In this document: in pieces, positions 1 to 11,000 of the stretch
Numbering within the stretch: position 1 is the stretch's first letter
How the letters are laid out: every line of letters begins with the position of its first letter
NCBI GenBank assembly: GCA_038049695.1
Contig: CP142452.1
Span: forward strand, 48,566,501-48,630,500
DNA length: 64,000 bases
Reading direction: 5' to 3'
From: Cinnamomum chago
Lineage: Eukaryota; Streptophyta; Magnoliopsida; Laurales; Lauraceae
Position numbers and translations under genes: made by a program
The notes under the pieces: model-generated
The model's database searches: none
Told to the model about the DNA's origin: nothing
What the model saw: the letters and a program-made list of their open reading frames with translations, nothing else

Positions 1-17
1 CTACAAAATTCCTAACA
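1..17 (-). repeat. First bases of the 3' LTR of the Sirevirus-like element
   Basis: These 17 bases are identical to the outer end of the LTR at 5209-5225. The rest of the LTR lies to the left of the window. Confidence 0.85.
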
Positions 18-31
18 ATCTCCCCCTTTGC
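18..31 (-). other. Polypurine tract of the Sirevirus-like element
   Basis: The minus strand reads GCAAAGGGGGAGAT directly before the TGTTAGGA start of the 3' LTR. It is the plus-strand DNA priming site and fixes the element's orientation. Confidence 0.88.
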
Positions 32-599
32 AATTTGATGGCAACTCACTCACCACTGAATAAACACACTTAGTCTTCAGCTCCCCCTCAGCTGGACAAG
101 TCTTGAAATCTTCTTCTTGGATGCTTCTCTTAGCTTGGGCTCTTTTCTTCATTCTTCATGATGCTTGGTGCTTGATCATTCTTCAATCTTTCTTTCTTTA
201 TGGCCAATCATCTTCTTTAGCTCCAAGCTTTCTTTCTTGTATTTGCTCTCCCCCTTTGACCATGCCTCTCTCTCCCTTTGGCAAGATATGCATTCTCTCC
301 CCTTGAAGAAGATCATACATAACTCTCCATTTAGGAAGCTTGGACATTTTCTTCACCCTTTTGAGAACTTGCATACTTTCTCCCCCTTTGCCATTAAATT
401 GCAAAGGTACCTCCACACATGAAACAAGGAAAATACTTTAAGTAGCACCTGTTAACAAAAGAAATCGAAAGTGAATTACATAACAGGCTATCATGTGTGG
501 AAGTTAGACTCTAAGGGCTCAAAGGCAATCCTAGGGTCAATTTGATCAAAACTAATACTTCCTATGAAGATTTACACTCCCCCTCAATCCATTCTCTCC

Positions 600-2930
600 T
601 TTTGTCAAACTTTTGACAAAGATTTAACTATTAGGTGCAAGAAGAAGATGGTTTAACCAATTGAGGGTCAACTTCAAGAGAAGAATTAGATTCATTTAAC
701 TATAAAGCTCAATATGATCAAATTACCAAAAGAAAGCAAGGTCAATAGGAAAAGCAATCATGGATATCAATTGGAAAAACAAAGAATACCAATTGAGATT
801 TAAAGATAAGTCTATTAAACACAATCACTCTAAAATGGATTTAAAAATATAACTATTAGGAAAATTCCAAATTAGAGCTATCCATGATGAAATGGGGTTT
901 ACTAAACATAGCATCAATCAATATAACTATGAAAATCATATGCTCTGTAAGTTTTGAAATCATTTCATTCAAACAATAAATATGACTATTAATGTGCAAG
1001 AATGAGTGAAATGAAATTCAATCATGAAGCCAACCTCAACTAATAACCAACCAATATTATGAACACATAAACATGGTGGTCATGAGATATACCTATAAGA
1101 GCAAGAGAGGTGGCAAACATGAACATTATGATGCTAATGGTGTGTGACATGGAACAAATATATAACTATCAAGCTCAATCCATTGTACACAAGGTCTATC
1201 ACAATCACAAGAAATCAAATCAATCGTAAATTATACCAAATGAAACCAATTGAATTTGACAACATGATTAAGAGCAAGAGTGTGACAAACACAAAATTCC
1301 ATTAAGCATCATAAAAGCATATTCATCACTATTAAAGATATGACTAAAGAGCATAGTGATGAACAAGAGAAATTGCAATGCAAAAAGATATGACTTGGTA
1401 AAGCATGCAATTTCCAAAGTGACTAAATCATATGAATTCAACATCTAAGATATCCATCAAACATATAGAAATATGAGGAATGGATTTCAAAGAGTTTCAT
1501 ATGATCAAGACCACTACTATGAAGTTGAAACATGTATAAGGATGATATCACTTAGAGAAAATACATGAATCAGCATCATAACCATCCAAAAAAGAAAAGA
1601 CTATAAAGCATGGAGGATGGATTTGAGTTCTAGTATGGTTTTTACAAATATAATAAATACCACAACCATACATAGAACGATTTGACATTTGCATAGAGAG
1701 GATCAATCAACACTCAAGATCTACCTCATACCATATCATCAAAAAAGCATATACCTAAGTAAGCACAAGAAGGTATGAAGTTAAAGGGATCAATCTATCA
1801 TGCAACATCTCCACTCTTAGCAAATGTACTAAACTTACAATGCAATGGAAAATGGATATTGGATTAAACCAAATGAACTTAGCACATAAAATCACATATG
1901 TACTTAAAAAGCTCAAATACAAGATTTTACTATAAAGCACATAAACGATCATCAATTTGCATTAATGAAAACATATACCAAGTTAGGCACAAACATGCAA
2001 ATCAATGAAACCATATCCAACCAAGCAATGTAAGACAACACAATCAATTTGCATAAAAAGAATGTCACTAAATGAGCAAAGTTGCAAATTGTTTGTAAAA
2101 ATTATTTCCTTTCAAATGATAAAATCATAATTAAGCACAAGGAAATAAATTCAAGGAAAATGCTTCTAGAAATACAACCAATAAAGCATAGAACATTTTC
2201 CAAAGTTTCTCAAATCACTTCAATATATGAAATTCCAACAAAGAATCATCTTTGGAATTAAGAGCAAGTGATTTTGAAAAACAAGAAGTGTACAATTATA
2301 AATTGAACACATATTTTCCATACCAAGAGATATTACTTTGAAAACTCAATGGAAAACTAAAATTGCTTCAAATCATTTGATTTACAAAAAGGATCTATCT
2401 ATGACATACATCAAATGATTTTCCAACATCAATTGATCATGAAAAATTTAGCTATGAAAGCATTTGAAATCACAATCAATTGATCATGAATAGCTAAGCA
2501 CTACAAGAGATATAACTATAAGAACACAATGCAAATCCATCATGAAAATATTGCAATCAAGGGATTTTGAAAACCATGAGATATGACTTTAAAAAGTTCA
2601 TGAAGACAAAATCAAATGATCACAAAGAAACATTGCATTTTAAAAGATGTGACTATAAAGCAACAAAATGCAAATGTAACAAGACCAACAAATAGATATA
2701 ACTAAAAAGAATAGGTTGGTCTAGGGGGATCAAGGCCCAAAGGTTAGTCTAAATGTGTACCAATGAAGATTCACCTAAGGTCTTGAAAAGGATGTCCTTG
2801 AGAGAGCACTTTGAGGACTCACCAACTCTTAAAGATATAACTTGAAAAAGTCTTAGAGTGGTGCAAAGAAGCTAGGGGAAATTTCATTTTCAAACATAGT
2901 GGAAATCTTTAAAAAGATATGCAATAAATC
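600..2930 (-). repeat. Degenerate dispersed motif filling the Sirevirus-like internal region
   Basis: A motif close to GATATAACTATAAAGCAC (plus strand) recurs roughly 25 times at irregular spacings of about 50-120 bases, for example near 697, 850, 1160, 1338, 1600, 1928, 2510, 2645 and 2695. The intervening DNA is A/T-rich and lacks long reading frames. It looks like decayed tandem amplification in the untranslated part of the element. Confidence 0.55.
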
Positions 2931-2997
2931 ACAACACTAGGGTTCTAATCTAGCAAGGATCAACTCCGGGTTGTTAAGCCCTAAAAAGGAGTAACCC

Positions 2998-3009
2998 GCT
3001 CTGATACCA
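2998..3009 (-). other. Primer binding site (initiator tRNA-Met)
   Basis: The minus strand reads TGGTATCAGAGC two bases after the LTR end. This is the complement of the 3' end of plant initiator tRNA-Met and primes minus-strand DNA synthesis. Confidence 0.92.
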
Positions 3010-4681
3010 CTTGTAAGTCCATGGGGATCCGAACCCTAGAGGGGGGGGTGAATAGGGTGAGCTTCATTTATGACCAATTATAAATGATTTTAATTCTTTA
3101 AAACAAACTAGTCACAAGTGATGATTTATCATACAAGATGCGGAAGCTAACAAAAGAATCACCACAAAGCAATCACCATCACACAAGGATTTATAGTGGT
3201 TCGGCCTCAATGCCTACATCCACTACCGGCTTGTGAACCAACACCCCACCAGATTTCCACTATTTATGCTTTTCAATAGGCTAAGCAATAACCTTTACAA
3301 TATGCTTTCCAAGGCTAAGCAATAACCTTTACATTGATGTTTTTCAAGGCTTAACATCAACCTATACATTATGCTTTTATAGGCTAAGCAATAACCTCTT
3401 CAACCACAAGGTTGGTTATCTCACTAAGATAGTGTCTATAAACACTTGATGGAGATTCAATTAAGCTCATTACAATGCCTCTTAATTAGGCGGATATGGA
3501 AGTGAAAATCTAATACACACTCACACTATGAATGCAAAGACGAAAGTACATGAAGTGTGTGTGTGTGGTCCTCAATCATTTTGAAAATGAAAGCTCATAA
3601 ATGTATGCCTAAGGCTTTTGAAAGTTTTAGCTCAAAAACATTTATGATTGAGGAAGGAATGCAAGTCACATGTTAAAAGTAACAACTTGTTAATGATGTC
3701 AAAGATACACAAGTTGTATGAAATGAATTAGCTCTAAACATGTGATGCATAGGGATGTCAATCAAATCAACAATGTAGCTCAAAACATAAAAATAGATTT
3801 GATTGAAAAAAAAGGGGACAAATCATAGGTAATTATAAATACAACTTGAAAATGACATACCTATCAAAGTAAGGCAAGTTGTGAAACTTTAAAACAATAA
3901 TACACATATGATTTGTAAAGATGTTGAATCCACAACATAAGATATATTTTGAAAGAGATTTTCTTATGATGAAAAACAACACCCAAAGATTCAACCAAGT
4001 ATATGGATCATGTTACATATGATTTCAAAGATTTTTCCATTAACATGATCTACTTAGATTTACCAAATAAAGTACTACTTGGATTGAATCAAATGGTGAT
4101 GCATCCAAAACAATAGATCAATTCAAAATATAAACCATGCTAAGGATACAACACATCATAGGTTAACATGCTACTAAATATTTATCAAAGATAAAACAAA
4201 ACATGAAAACATATGATTTGTAAAGAAGTTGAATCCAAAACATAAGATAGTTTTGAAAGTGATTTTCTTATGATGGAAAACAACAACCAAAGATTCAATC
4301 AAGTATATGAATCATGTTACATCTAATTCCAAAGATGTTTCCATTAACATGATCTACTTAGATTTACCAAAGATTAAGTATACTTAGATTGAATCAATGG
4401 TGATGTATCCAAAACAATAAATCAATTCAAAACATAAAACATGTTAAGGATACAACACAAACATAGTTTATCATGCTACAAATGATTTACCAAAAATAAA
4501 ACAAAGCATGAAAACATATGATTAAGGAAAGTAAAGCCTACTTGGTGATTTAACTTCATTAATCCAAGCTTTAGCTTTCCTAATGCTCACTTTCATCCCT
4601 TGGTTCTTTTCCCTTGAATATGCCTCAAAACCTCTCAAGGAGGGGCTTAAAATTCCCAACTTTTGGCAAAGGAAAGAACTC

Positions 4682-4691
4682 ATATTTATAG
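4682..4691 (-). promoter_or_regulatory. LTR TATA-like box
   Basis: The minus strand reads CTATAAATAT about 20 bp downstream of the palindrome cluster. The solo LTR copy has CTATAAAAA at the equivalent place, which supports it as the LTR promoter. Confidence 0.5.
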
Positions 4692-4712
4692 CAAAAAGTG
4701 CCCAACGGCTAG

Positions 4713-4850
4713 TCCTCGGTCGACTTGCAAACAGGTCTCGGTTGACCGGGATCACACAACGGCTATATTTCTGACCGTTAGGGGTGCCAGGGCATTTTCT
4801 GCCTGCAGTGTTCCCGGTCGACCGGGACCTCTGCGCCGGTCGACCGGCGA
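4713..4850. repeat. CpG palindrome cluster in Sirevirus-like LTR (CCGGTCGACCGG type)
   Basis: Two perfect 14-bp palindromes (4813-4826 and 4835-4848) and several imperfect ones share the core GGTCGACC. The segment is far more G/C-rich than the surrounding LTR. Confidence 0.8.
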
Positions 4851-5989
4851 CACTGCCGGGACCAAAAAATCCAACTTTTGCAAATTCAAAGTTTTTCTTT
4901 GTGGAACTTTTTGGGCCACTAAATCAAGCTTAAAAACATATTTTAAATCATTCTAAGGGTTTTAAAACATGAAACATAAAAAGCCAAAAAAGATTTGAAA
5001 CTTTAAAACCAATGGCTTGCTTGATTTCTGAAAACTCTTTTCTAAAAACAAATGCATCCAAGATTGAAAACAAATCATGCATAAATTGATACTTTTACAA
5101 CTCTTAAAAGCAATGCATGAATAAAACAAGATTTCAAGTTTAACTAAAACAATGCAAGTGTGTGAATCAAATGATGCTAGAATGATAATGCATCCATCAA
5201 ATTGCAATCTACAAAATTCCTAACAGAGGAGCGTCAGGAGGAGGCTTGTGAGCCAACCCCTGTGAGAGAGTGGCGGCCCGACAATGTCATTTAGACGTCG
5301 GGCGGATTCTCGAGTTTCGTCACCTTTTTATCTTGGGGTTTCTTTTGTTTATTTTGGGGAAATGTATTGGCCTCTGTTGGCCTCTCTTGGAATTGTAACT
5401 TAACTTACTTTTGTGTTAGTCTCATAACTTGAATTCTAATGGGAATGCCTTGTTAGCTTCTTTCTTTGATACATATGCCTTGTATTATTGTCAGGGCACT
5501 TAAATATTTTATTGGTGCTCATCTTGTTGTGTTTTGCTACACGCTTCCGCAAAGCTTGTACGTGTGAGTCAGATTCCGCTTGTCCTTGGGAATCCTCACC
5601 GCGGGAACTGTTAGGAGTTTTCTAGATTGCAATTTGATGGATGCATTTCATTCTAGCATCATTTGATTTACACACATATGCATTGATTTAATAAACTTGA
5701 AATCTTGTTTTATTCATGCATGGTTTTTAAGAGTTGTAAAAGTTTTGATTTATGCATGATTTGTTTTCAATCTTGGATGCATTTGTTTTTAGAAAAGAGT
5801 TTTAGAAAATCAAGCTAGCCTATGAGTTTTAAATCTTTCAAAATGTTTTAGGCTTTTTATGGTTCATGTTTTAAAACTCTTAGAATGATTTAAAACATGT
5901 TTTTAAAACTTGATTTAGTGGCCAAAAAGATCCCCCAAGAAAAACCTTCAATATGCAAAAAAATGGATTTTTTTGGTCCCAGGTGGTCA

Positions 5990-6135
5990 ACCTGCAGTGA
6001 GGTAGGTCGACCTACCCAAGGGCAGGTCGACCTACCTCTCTGCAGGTCGACTGGGTCCAGAAAGCTACAACGGTCAGTTTTTTGACCGTTGTGTGTGGTA
6101 GGTCGACCTGCCCCTGTAGGTAGGTCGACCTGCGA
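5990..6135. repeat. CpG palindrome cluster in solo LTR (AGGTCGACCT type)
   Basis: Five or six copies of a GGTCGACC-cored palindrome occur here, including a perfect 16-bp one at 6001-6016. The flanking bases differ from the CCGG...CCGG flanks in the sister LTR, yet the dyad symmetry is kept. Confidence 0.8.
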
Positions 6136-6156
6136 CTAGCCGTTGGGCATTTTTTT

Positions 6157-6165
6157 CTATAAAAA
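6157..6165 (+). promoter_or_regulatory. LTR TATA-like box (solo LTR)
   Basis: CTATAAAAA lies about 25 bp after the palindrome cluster, at the same relative place as in the sister LTR. Confidence 0.5.
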
Positions 6166-7890
6166 TGAGTTCTTTCCTTTGCCAAAAGTTGGGAATTTTA
6201 AGGCCCTCCTTGAGGGGTTTTGAGGCAAATAGAAGGGAAAAGAACCAAGGGATGAAGGGGAGCATTAGGAAAGCTAAAGCTTGGATTAATGAAGTTAAAT
6301 CTCCAGGTAGGCTTTACTTTCCTTAATCATATGTTTTCATGCTTTGTTTTATTTTTGGTAAATCATTTCTAGCATGTTAAACTATGTTTGTGTTGTGTCC
6401 TTAACATGTTTTATGTTTTGAATTGATTTATTGTTTTGGATACTTCACCATTGATTCAATCAAAGTAGTACTTAACTTTGGTAAATCTAAGTAGATCATG
6501 TTAATGGAAAAATCTTTGAAATCATATGTAACATGATCCATATACTTGGTTGAATCTTTGGTTGTTGTGTTCCATCATAAGAACATCTCTTTCAAAACTA
6601 ACTTATGTTTTGGATTCAACTTCTTTACAAATCATATGTTTTCATGTTTTGTTTTATCTTTGATAAATCTTAGTAGCATGTTAACCTATGATGTGTTGTA
6701 TCCTTAGCATGTCTTATACTTTGAATAGATCTATTGTTTTGGATGCATCACCATTGATTCAATCAAAGTAGTACTTTATCTTTGGTAAATCTAAGTAGAT
6801 CATGTTAATGAAATATGTAACATGATTCATATACTTTGTTGAATCTTTGGTTGTTGTTTTTCCATCATAAGAAAATCTCTTTCAAATGTATCTTATGTTT
6901 AGGATTCAACATCTTTACAAATCATATGTGTATTATTGTTTTAAAGTTTCACAACTTGCTTTACTTTGATAGGTATATCACTTTCAAGTTGTATTTATAA
7001 TTACATATGATTTGTCCCCTATTTTCAATCAAATCTATTTTTATGTTTTGAGCTTCATGTTGATTTGATTGACATCCCTATGCATCACATGTTTAGAGCT
7101 AATTAATTTCATACAACTTGTGTAACTTTGATATCATTAACAAGTTGTTACTTTTAACATGTGATTGCATTACTTCCTCAATCATAAATGTTTTATGAGC
7201 TAAAACTTTCAAAAGCCTTAGGCTTACATTTATGAGCTTTCTTTTTCAAAATGATTGAGGATCACACACACACACTTCATGTACTTTCATCTTTGCATTC
7301 ATAGTGTGAGTGTGTATTAGATTTTCACTTCCATATCCGCCTAATTAAGAGGCATTGTAATGAGCTTAATAGAATCTCCATCAAGTGTATGATAGACACT
7401 GATTTAGAGAGATAACCAACCTTGTGGTTGAAGAGGTTATTGCTTAGCCTATAAAAGCATAATGTATAGGTTGATGTTAAGCCTTGAAAAACATCATTGT
7501 AAGGTTATTGCTTAGCCTTGGAAAGCATATTGTAAAGGTTATTGCTTAGCCGATTGAAAAGCATAAATAGTGGAAATCCGGTGGGGTGTTGGTTCACAAG
7601 CCGGTAGTGGATGTAGGCATTGAGGCCGAACCACTATAAATCCTTGTGTGATGGTGATTGCTTTGTGGTGATTCTTTTGTTAGCTTCCGCATCTTGTATG
7701 ATTAATCATCACATGTGACTAGTTTGTTTTAAAGAAGTTAAAATTGATTAAAATTGGTCATAGTTGTAGCACACCCTATTCACCCCCCCCCCCCCTCTAG
7801 GGTTCGGATCCCAGGACTTACAGGAACCTGTGGGAAAGTATCATCTACTGCGTCGCGGGGCCGAGATCCGTTCCGGGGTCGTGACAGGAC

Positions 7891-7902
7891 TGGTATCAGA
7901 GC
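7891..7902 (+). other. Primer binding site of Tekay-1A (initiator tRNA-Met)
   Basis: TGGTATCAGAGC begins five bases after the end of the 5' LTR, the usual primer for Tekay/Del elements. Confidence 0.95.
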
Positions 7903-8046
7903 GAGACATGTTTCAGGCACTTAAAAGAAACTAGAAAGGTCTTAGGAACGTGGCAAGGATTCGTGAGTTCGATAGATTCGTTCGTATAGGATCTTAGAAA
8001 CCCTTGTACCATGATTTTGTGTTCTAACTCTTTGTTTTACAGCAAT

Positions 8047-11000
8047 ATGCCTCCAAGAAAAGCTCCAAATCATCATGCTTCAGGCAGTAACCAGAATGAG
8101 TCAGATGCATCTGATACACCAACAGCCACACAATTTCAGGAACTTATGCAAGCCATGATAGCACAACAAAGGCAGGCTAATGAGAACCAAGCAAGGTTTC
8201 AAGAACAGTTGGCAAGGAAGGATGATGAAATGGCACAAGTCCAAAGGCAATTGTTAGAAGTTCTCCAGAACAGGAATGTAGCACCACCCGTGGGTCCGCA
8301 GATTGTTATTCAGAATAGGGATCCTGACCCTAATGCACTGTTTGAGAAGTTCAGGAAGAGAGCACCCAAAGAATTTCCGGGCAATGAGGACCCGTTAGTG
8401 GCAGATGACTGGCTAGTCAATACCGAGAAGATCTTTGATGTCTTCATGTGCACGGGTGTACAGAAGGTCAACCTCACAGCTTCATTATTTTATGGGCTTG
8501 CAGATAGGTGGTGGCAAACAGTCAAGGACCCATATGCAGTGATGGCTGACGATGAGGCATGGGCAGCTTTCAAGACACAGTTTCAGGACAAATACATCCC
8601 CTCTCATGTCAAGAGGCAGAAGGTTATTGAGTTCCAGCAACTTAAGCAGGGTAACATGACGGTGCTAGACTATGTCACAAAATTTGAGAGACTGGCTAGA
8701 TATGCTACCGAGTTGATTGATACGGAAAGGAAGAAGATAACAAAGTTTTTGGAAGGGTTGAATCCGATCATTATGAGCGACGTTATAGGAGTAGTACCTC
8801 CAGCTACATATGATGAGGCAGTCAAGCGGGCATATACATTTGAAGATATTAACAACATGATTGTTCAGGACAGGAAGCAGCAATATCAACAGCAGAATCA
8901 GAGGCAACAGCAGGGCAAGAAGCCAAGGCAAGAGCAAGGCCATGTGAGGCAGGGTTGTGGCCATTGTGGCAAGAATCATGAGACACATGAATGTCGTAAG
9001 GCCATGGGTGCCTGTTTCAAGTGTGGGGCCATGAACCATGCAATCAAAGATTGCCCACTACTTCAGATTCAAGGGAACAGAAACCAGCAGCAGAGGCAAG
9101 TAGCTCCTCAGAATCAAGCACCAGTGCAGAATCAGATGAGACCACCTCAGCAGCAGCAACAGGCTAGGCCACCAGCGCAGAATCAGAATGCTCGTCCTCC
9201 ACAGCAGAATAGGCATGGCCAAGGAAGGCAGAACCAAGTACCAAACAGACTACAGATGCATGGACGTTTGTATTATCTCAATCGTGCAGATGCTGAAGCT
9301 GCGGGAGACGTGGTAGAAGGTAAACTTCTTGTTTGTGGGGTAGAAGCCCAGATTTTATTTGATCCTGGATCCACACATTCTTTTTCATCTCCTAGTTTTG
9401 CTAAGTTGATTGATGCACCATGTAGTGAGTTGGATTACATTTTAGTAGTGACCACTCCAGTAGGGAAACAAGTTGTGTGTAGAACCCATTACCCTAGTTG
9501 TACAGTGTTGTTAGGAGATGTTAATTTACCGGCCAACCTCATAGTTTTGGACATGCATGATTTTGATGTCATTTTAGGTATGGATTGGTTAGAATCATAT
9601 CATGCCACTATGGATTGTTTTAATAAGACCATCACATTCAGATTCCAAGGACCACAGGCAGAGTTGATATTTCAGGGGAACAGGAGAAAATCTCAGGCAG
9701 GGTTTATTTCAGTTTTGAAGGCAAACAGATTAGTGCAGAGTGGGTGCCAGGCATTTATTGCGTTTATCACGGAGGATAAACAGTTCCAAGGGGTGGAGGA
9801 TATCCCCATTGTGTGTGAATTTCCAGACGTTTTTCCAGAAGAAGTCCCGAGTTTACCACCAATCAGAGAAGTTGAGTTTACAATTGAGCTCCTTCCAGGG
9901 ACAACTCCGATCTCTATTGCACCATATAGGATGGCTCCAGCAGAAATGGGTGAGCTAAAGCTCCAATTGCAGGATTTGTTGAGCAAAGGTTTTATTAGGC
10001 CAAGTGTTTCACCTTTGGGAGCACCGGTGTTGTTTGTGAAAAAGAAGGATGGGAGTTTGAGAATGTGTATAGACTACCGGAAGTTGAACCATGTGACTGT
10101 GAAGAACAAGTATCCTTTGCCTAGGATAGACGAATTGTTTGACCAATTGCAAGGAGCAGCCTATTTTTCCAAGATAGACTTGAGGTCAGGGTACCATCAG
10201 TTGAGAGTTAGAGACTCAGACGTTCAGAAGACAGCCTTCAGAACAAGATATGTGCACTAAGAGTTCTTAGTGATGCCCTTTGGTTTGACAAATGCACCCG
10301 CAGTTTTTATGGCTTTGATGAACAAGGTCTTTGCACCTCATTTGGATCACTCTACAGTAGTGTTTATTGATGATGTCCTTGTGTATTCCAAGAGTAAGAA
10401 GGAGCATGAAGAACATTTGAGAACAGCGTTGCAACTCTTGAGAGACAACCAGTTATATGCAAAACTCAGTAAGTGCGAATTCTGGTTAGAGCAAGTTGCT
10501 TTTCTAGGCCACATCATCTCCAGAGAAGGTTTAGCAGTTGATCCAGCCAAGATAAAGGCAGTTGTTAGTTGGGCAAGGCCCAGCAGTGTGATAGAAATTA
10601 GAACCTTTTTGGGGTTAGCAGGCTACTACAGAAGATTTGTCCAAGGTTTTTCGTCCATTGCAGCCCCTTTGACAAAATTGACCAGGAAGAATGTCCCATT
10701 TGTGTGGACCGATCAGTGTGAAACCAGTTTCCCAGAGTTGAAAGGAAGGTTAACCACAGCCCCAATCCTTACATTACCCTCGAGCAACGGCGGATTTATT
10801 GTTTATACAGATGCTTCGAATGTGGGACTGGGTTGTGTATTGATGCAGGATGGCAAGGTGATTGCTTATGGCTCGAGGCAGTTGAAGGACCACGAGAAGA
10901 ATTATGCAACTCACGACTTGGAGTTGGCAGCAGTTGTGTTTGCCTTGAAGATGTGGAGACACTATCTCTATGGAGAGAAGTTTGAGGTCCATTCAGATCA

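Larger units (their letters stand above)
1..5225 (-). mobile_element. Non-autonomous Sirevirus-like (Ty1/copia) LTR element, incomplete at window edge
   Basis: Read on the minus strand this is a full LTR-PBS-internal-PPT-LTR structure: a 2.2-kb 5' LTR, a primer site matching initiator tRNA-Met, about 3 kb of A/T-rich internal DNA, a polypurine tract and the first 17 bases of the 3' LTR. No gag or pol reading frame exists inside, so it must have moved with borrowed proteins. Several extra copies of the polypurine tract near the 3' end (about 80, 245, 295, 378 and 577) resemble the multiplied PPTs described for Sireviruses, which is the basis of the lineage call. It sits in the 5' LTR of Tekay-1A; the expected target duplication GAGGA follows the right end, its partner lies outside the window. 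Confidence 0.7.
3012..5225 (-). repeat. 5' LTR of the Sirevirus-like element
   Basis: The LTR reads TGTTAGGA...ACTTACA on the minus strand. It is the inverted counterpart of the solo LTR at 5609-7822 and, by my boundaries, the same length (2214 bp). It holds a TATA-like site and a cluster of GGTCGACC palindromes. Confidence 0.9.
5609..7822 (+). mobile_element. Solo LTR of the Sirevirus-like family
   Basis: A complete LTR (TGTTAGGA...ACTTACA) is flanked by perfect 5-bp duplications GGAAC (5604-5608 and 7823-7827). The uninterrupted target sequence exists in the Tekay-1 LTR near 56936, so insertion followed by LTR-LTR recombination is clear. Orientation is opposite to the element at 1-5225, only 383 bp away. 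Confidence 0.95.
5226..7886 (+). repeat. 5' LTR of Tekay-1A, right part, split by a solo LTR
   Basis: Bases 5226-5608 and 7828-7886 are collinear with the last 450 bases of the 3' LTR. They are separated by the inserted Sirevirus-like solo LTR and cut on the left by the minus-strand element. The LTR ends in GGGGTCGTGACA, against GGGGTCGCGACA in the 3' copy. Confidence 0.9.
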
